From contig DEKX01000018.1 in assembly GCA_002354095.1 (NCBI GenBank), forward strand, positions 11,165 to 75,164: a DNA stretch of 64,000 bases, written 5' to 3'. The DNA comes from Prevotella sp. UBA2711. GTDB taxonomy: Bacteria > Bacteroidota > Bacteroidia > Bacteroidales > Bacteroidaceae. The notes beneath the pieces were generated by a model. That model saw only the letters and a program-made list of their open reading frames with translations, made no database searches and was not told the DNA's origin. Made by a program: the position numbers and the translations under genes. This document shows, in pieces, positions 60,911-64,000 of this stretch; the stretch's first letter is position 1, and every line of letters starts with the position of its first letter.

Positions 60911-60918
60911 CAAAAGTA
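60911..60918 (-). promoter_or_regulatory. -7 element of hemW
   Basis: TACTTTTG on the minus strand, 7 nt before the start codon. Confidence 0.5.
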
Positions 60919-61018
60919 CTAATAAAGTTTAATATTTGAAAGAGTTTTGCGGTTTTTCGCATGAAAATGACTAATTTTAGCCTCGCTAAAAATAAATAAC
61001 ACCTAAAACATAACCGAT

Positions 61019-63178
61019 ATGAAAGTTTATCAAACTAACGAAATCAAAAACATTGCACTGCTTGGCAGTGCGGGTAGCGGCAAGACTACTCTTGCCGAAG
61101 CAATGGTCTACGAAGCCGGCATCATCAAGCGCCGCGGTACCGTAGAGGGTAAGAACACCATGAGCGATTATTTCCCCGTTGAACAGGAATATGGCTACTC
61201 GGTGTTCTCTACTGTTTTTCATGTAGAGTGGAATAACAAGAAGCTGAACATCATTGACTGCCCGGGCAGTGACGACTTCGTGGGTGGTGCTATCACCGCA
61301 CTGAACGTGACCGACCAGGCCGTCATCCTCGTCAACGGACAGTATGGTCCCGAGGTGGGCACGATGAATGCTTTCCGCAATACCGAGAAACTGAAGAAGC
61401 CCGTCATCTTCCTGGTGAACCAGCTGGACCGCGACAACTGCGACTACGACCAGATTCTGTCGCAGTTGAAGGAAGTGTATGGCAACAACTGCGTTCCCGT
61501 ACAGTATCCTATTGCAACAGGTAACGGCTTCAACAGCGTCATCGACGTGCTGTTGATGAAGAAATATTCATGGAAGCCCGAAGGCGGTGCTCCTATCATC
61601 GAGGATATTCCTGCCGAGGAAATGGCTAAGGCCAAGGAGTGGAAGGCTGCTCTGGTGGAGGCTGCTGCCGCCGGCGACGATACACTGATGGAGAAATTCT
61701 TCGAGAGCGAAGACCTGACCGAGGACGAGATGCGCGAAGGCATCCGCAAGGGTCTGGTAACCCGTTCTATCTATCCCGTATTCTGCGTATGTGCAGGTCG
61801 CGACATGGGTGTGCGCCGCTTGATGGAGTTCTTGGGCAACGTTGTGCCTTTCGTAAGCGAAATGCCCGTTATCAAGAATGCCGCCGGTCAGGATGTTCCT
61901 GCTGATGCCTCTGCTCCCACATCGCTCTATTTCTTCAAGACAGGTGTTGAGCCCCACATCGGTGAGGTGCAGTACTTCAAGGTGATGAGCGGCGTCGTGA
62001 AGAGTGGCGACGACCTGACCAATGCCGACCGCGGCTCGAAGGAGCGCATCGGTACGATTTATGCCTGCGCAGGTGCCAACCGTATTCAGGTTGACCAGTT
62101 GGTAGCCGGTGATATCGGCTGTACCGTGAAACTGAAGGACGTGAAGACCGGCAACACCCTGAATGGCAAGGACATTGAAAACAAGTTCGACTTCATCAAA
62201 TATCCTAACTCTAAGTTCTCTCGTGCCATCAAGGCCGTCAACGAGGCAGAGACCGAGAAGATGATGGCAGCCCTGCAGCGCATGCGTCAGGAAGATCCTA
62301 CATGGGTTGTCGAGCAGTCGAAGGAATTGCGCCAGATTATCGTTCACGGACAGGGTGAGTTCCACCTCCGCACGTTGAAGTGGCGTATGGAGAATAATGA
62401 AAAAATTCAGATAGAATATCAGGAGCCGAAGATTCCATATCGTGAGACCATCACGAAGATGGCTCGTGCCGACTATCGTCATAAGAAACAGTCGGGTGGT
62501 GCCGGACAGTTCGGTGAGGTTCACCTGATTGTGGAGCCTTACACCGATGGAATGCCCGACCCGACATCGTTCACCATCAACGGTCAGGAGTTCAAGATGA
62601 ACATCAAGTCGAAGGAAGAGAAAGACCTCGACTGGGGCGGCAAGCTGGTATTCATTAACAGCGTTGTCGGCGGTGCTATCGATATGCGCTTCATGCCCGC
62701 CATCCTGAAGGGTGTGATGGAGCGTATGGAACAGGGACCATTGACCGGTTCATACGCCCGCGACGTCCGCGTCATTGTTTACGACGGTAAGATGCACCCC
62801 GTTGATTCTAACGAACTTTCGTTCATGCTGGCAGCCCGCAATGCCTTCTCAGCCGCCTTCAAGGAGGCAGGTCCAAAGGTGTTGGAGCCAATCTATGATT
62901 TGGAAGTGCTCGTTCCAGCCGACTATATGGGTGATGTGATGAGCGACCTGCAGGGTCGTCGTGCCATCATCATGGGTATGGACAGCGAGAACGGTTATCA
63001 GAAACTGACCGCCAAGATTCCACTGAAGGAGTTGGCAAGCTACTCTATCGCTCTCTCGTCGCTGACTGGTGGACGTGCATCGTTCTCTACCAGCTTCTCC
63101 AGCTACGAACTCGTTCCTAACGACATCCAGCAGCAGCTCATCAAGGAGCACGAGGCTGAGATGAAGGAAGAAGATTAA
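61019..63178 (+). CDS. fusA2: Elongation factor G paralogue EF-G2 with altered GTPase motifs
   Basis: 719 residues with the five-domain EF-G layout. The P-loop GSAGSGKTT (16-24) is intact. The G3 motif, DTPGH in canonical EF-G, is DCPGS here, with Ser84 replacing the catalytic His. The G4 NKxD motif is NQLD (134-137). This matches the Bacteroides EF-G2 described as supporting translation without GTP hydrolysis and needed for gut colonisation. Domain IV and V sequences are complete. A weak promoter (TTG-N22-TAATTTTA, 60947-60979) lies upstream. Confidence 0.9.
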   Translation: MKVYQTNEIKNIALLGSAGSGKTTLAEAMVYEAGIIKRRGTVEGKNTMSDYFPVEQEYGYSVFSTVFHVEWNNKKLNIIDCPGSDDFVGGAITALNVTDQAVILVNGQYGPEVGTMNAFRNTEKLKKPVIFLVNQLDRDNCDYDQILSQLKEVYGNNCVPVQYPIATGNGFNSVIDVLLMKKYSWKPEGGAPIIEDIPAEEMAKAKEWKAALVEAAAAGDDTLMEKFFESEDLTEDEMREGIRKGLVTRSIYPVFCVCAGRDMGVRRLMEFLGNVVPFVSEMPVIKNAAGQDVPADASAPTSLYFFKTGVEPHIGEVQYFKVMSGVVKSGDDLTNADRGSKERIGTIYACAGANRIQVDQLVAGDIGCTVKLKDVKTGNTLNGKDIENKFDFIKYPNSKFSRAIKAVNEAETEKMMAALQRMRQEDPTWVVEQSKELRQIIVHGQGEFHLRTLKWRMENNEKIQIEYQEPKIPYRETITKMARADYRHKKQSGGAGQFGEVHLIVEPYTDGMPDPTSFTINGQEFKMNIKSKEEKDLDWGGKLVFINSVVGGAIDMRFMPAILKGVMERMEQGPLTGSYARDVRVIVYDGKMHPVDSNELSFMLAARNAFSAAFKEAGPKVLEPIYDLEVLVPADYMGDVMSDLQGRRAIIMGMDSENGYQKLTAKIPLKELASYSIALSSLTGGRASFSTSFSSYELVPNDIQQQLIKEHEAEMKEED

Positions 63179-63183
63179 AGAGC

Positions 63184-63224
63184 AAAATAAAAGCCAGCTA
63201 CATCAGCTGGCTTTTATTTTTTTT
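63184..63224. terminator. Terminator of EF-G2 (bidirectional)
   Basis: A 16-bp stem AAAATAAAAGCCAGCT with a 5-nt loop and T8 tail, 6 nt past the EF-G2 stop and 8 nt before the stop of the convergent small gene. Confidence 0.92.
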
Positions 63225-63231
63225 GTCTTTT

Positions 63232-63486
63232 TTACAGCGGCATCATGTCGCGCTCGTCAGGGCGGTGTGCCTTGCCGTCTTCATCCTTGATATAAACCTG
63301 CAGGTCCTCCAGATAGCCGCCCGTCTCCGACTGCAACTGCTTCAGGATAGCCTTGGTGTCCTCGAATCCGTGGAACTCCTTGGCAGAACCCAGGTGGTTG
63401 GTAAACTCTAACTTCTTTTTCTCGATGTCAAGCACAGAGATGTACTCATCTTTTGTGCGGTCTCCAATGACAAATTTCTTACTCAT
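63232..63486 (-). CDS. Small conserved hypothetical protein
   Basis: 84 residues from ATG 63486 (MSKKFVIGDRTKDEYISVLD), hydrophilic, no signal or membrane segment, with a Lys/Glu-rich helix (KEFHGFEDTKAILKQLQSE) and an acidic end. I recognise no domain. It has its own -7 element TATCTTTG (63517-63524), which overlaps a TTG that would give a longer, rejected reading. It lies between EF-G2 and pgk. Confidence 0.7.
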   Translation of the reverse strand: MSKKFVIGDRTKDEYISVLDIEKKKLEFTNHLGSAKEFHGFEDTKAILKQLQSETGGYLEDLQVYIKDEDGKAHRPDERDMMPL

Positions 63487-63527
63487 AGTTTTATATGTTT
63501 TAATAGTTTGTTGGTGCAAAGATAAAT

Positions 63528-63567
63528 AAAATCCCGATACGCTGTACGGCCTATCGGGATTTTTTTT
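63528..63567 (-). terminator. Terminator after pgk
   Basis: A perfect 12-bp stem AAAATCCCGATA with a 12-nt loop and a T-rich tail on both strands, 23 nt past the pgk stop. Confidence 0.85.
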
Positions 63568-63589
63568 AACGTAAACGTTTTATTGTCGA

Positions 63590-64000
63590 TTACTCGCCTT
63601 TGATAGCTGCAACACCTGGCAGAATCTTGCCCTCGATAGCCTCGAGCAGTGCACCGCCACCGGTAGAGATGTAGCTAACCTTGTCGGCCAGACCAAACTT
63701 GTTGACACAAGCTACAGAGTCGCCACCGCCAATCAGTGAGAAGGCACCCTCAGCAGTAGCCTCGGCAATAGCCTCACCGATAGCACGGCTACCGGCAGTG
63801 AAGTCGTCGCACTCGAAGACGCCTGCAGGACCATTCCACAGAATAGTCTTGGCACCCTTGATGGCCTTGCGGAAGTCCTCCTGAGAAGCAGGACCGGCAT
63901 CAACACCCTCGAAACCGGCAGGAACCTTGTTGGCAGGGCAGGTGATGATTTCAGAACCGGGCTTAACAGTCATGGTACCGAAGTCGAGACCGTTGGTAGC
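63590..64000 (-). CDS. pgk: Phosphoglycerate kinase, C-terminal part (5' end outside the window)
   Basis: The last about 136 residues of PGK. GAKTILWNGPAGVFE and SLIGGGDSVACVNKFG followed by SYISTGGGALLEAIEG form the nucleotide-binding end of the glycolytic enzyme. The frame is open to the window edge. Confidence 0.95.
   Translation of the reverse strand, partial: ATNGLDFGTMTVKPGSEIITCPANKVPAGFEGVDAGPASQEDFRKAIKGAKTILWNGPAGVFECDDFTAGSRAIGEAIAEATAEGAFSLIGGGDSVACVNKFGLADKVSYISTGGGALLEAIEGKILPGVAAIKGE

Noticed and set aside
63569..63582. Second LacI-type operator near the pgk end
   Set aside because: GTAAACGTTTTA matches only one half-site and lies downstream of pgk, not in a promoter.

Overview
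The window is chromosomal DNA from a Bacteroidota bacterium, most likely Prevotella/Segatella or a close Bacteroidales relative. The evidence is a SusC/SusD pair, the gene order trpB-E-G-D-C-F-A, an EF-G2-type translation factor, methylmalonyl-CoA (propionate) enzymes, System II cytochrome c biogenesis, Bacteroidota promoter signals (TTG, about 20 nt, then TAnnTTTG) in front of many genes, and almost no Shine-Dalgarno sites. No rRNA, tRNA, transposase, phage gene or CRISPR array was recognised.

Layout. 1-14300 is a pectin-utilisation locus. A divergent pair (alpha/beta-hydrolase and sialidase-fold hydrolase, minus strand) faces a SusC-SusD-DUF4957/DUF5123 surface-binding operon (plus strand). 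A PL1 pectate lyase and a GH28-GH105 fusion enzyme follow on the minus strand, with a small XRE regulator between. The control region of the SusC operon holds a roughly 60-bp inverted repeat, a LacI-type palindrome and a decayed flavodoxin-like gene. 14298-20900 is a seven-gene tryptophan operon with a leader peptide carrying three Trp codons and an attenuator hairpin. 20930-30600 has a thioesterase, a candidate small RNA, a ROK glucokinase and a long plus-strand run of LysE exporter, DUF4924, rfbD, prfC, a Sua5/YrdC protein, a ClC channel, fmt, a 43-residue ORF and rpe. 30600-36300 holds an ECF sigma factor, rfbA, a hypothetical protein, a zapB-like/zapA/rny cluster and a Gfo/Idh/MocA oxidoreductase.

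36690-44710 reads leftward as porin, imelysin lipoprotein, dihaem oxidoreductase, CcsBA and a RidA-fold/chorismatase-like protein. It looks like an iron or haem-c linked envelope module. It is divergent from a hemerythrin-LuxR fusion regulator. Convergent to that regulator is an unusual signalling operon: an RsbW-like kinase, two STAS proteins (one frameshifted), a RelA/SpoT-type alarmone synthetase and a LuxR regulator. 48790-57420 holds subunits of a sodium-pumping decarboxylase (beta, biotin carrier, gamma), an AspT-like transporter, and mutA/mutB; together these fit the succinate-to-propionate pathway. 57700-64000 has an S9 prolyl oligopeptidase, HemW, EF-G2, a small hypothetical protein and the 3' end of pgk.

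The most unusual structures are non-coding. Two intergenic arrays are built from short runs of 22-nt units. Heptanucleotide tandem repeats of one sequence style sit both between genes and inside three unrelated enzymes. The inverted repeat brackets the SusC promoter.
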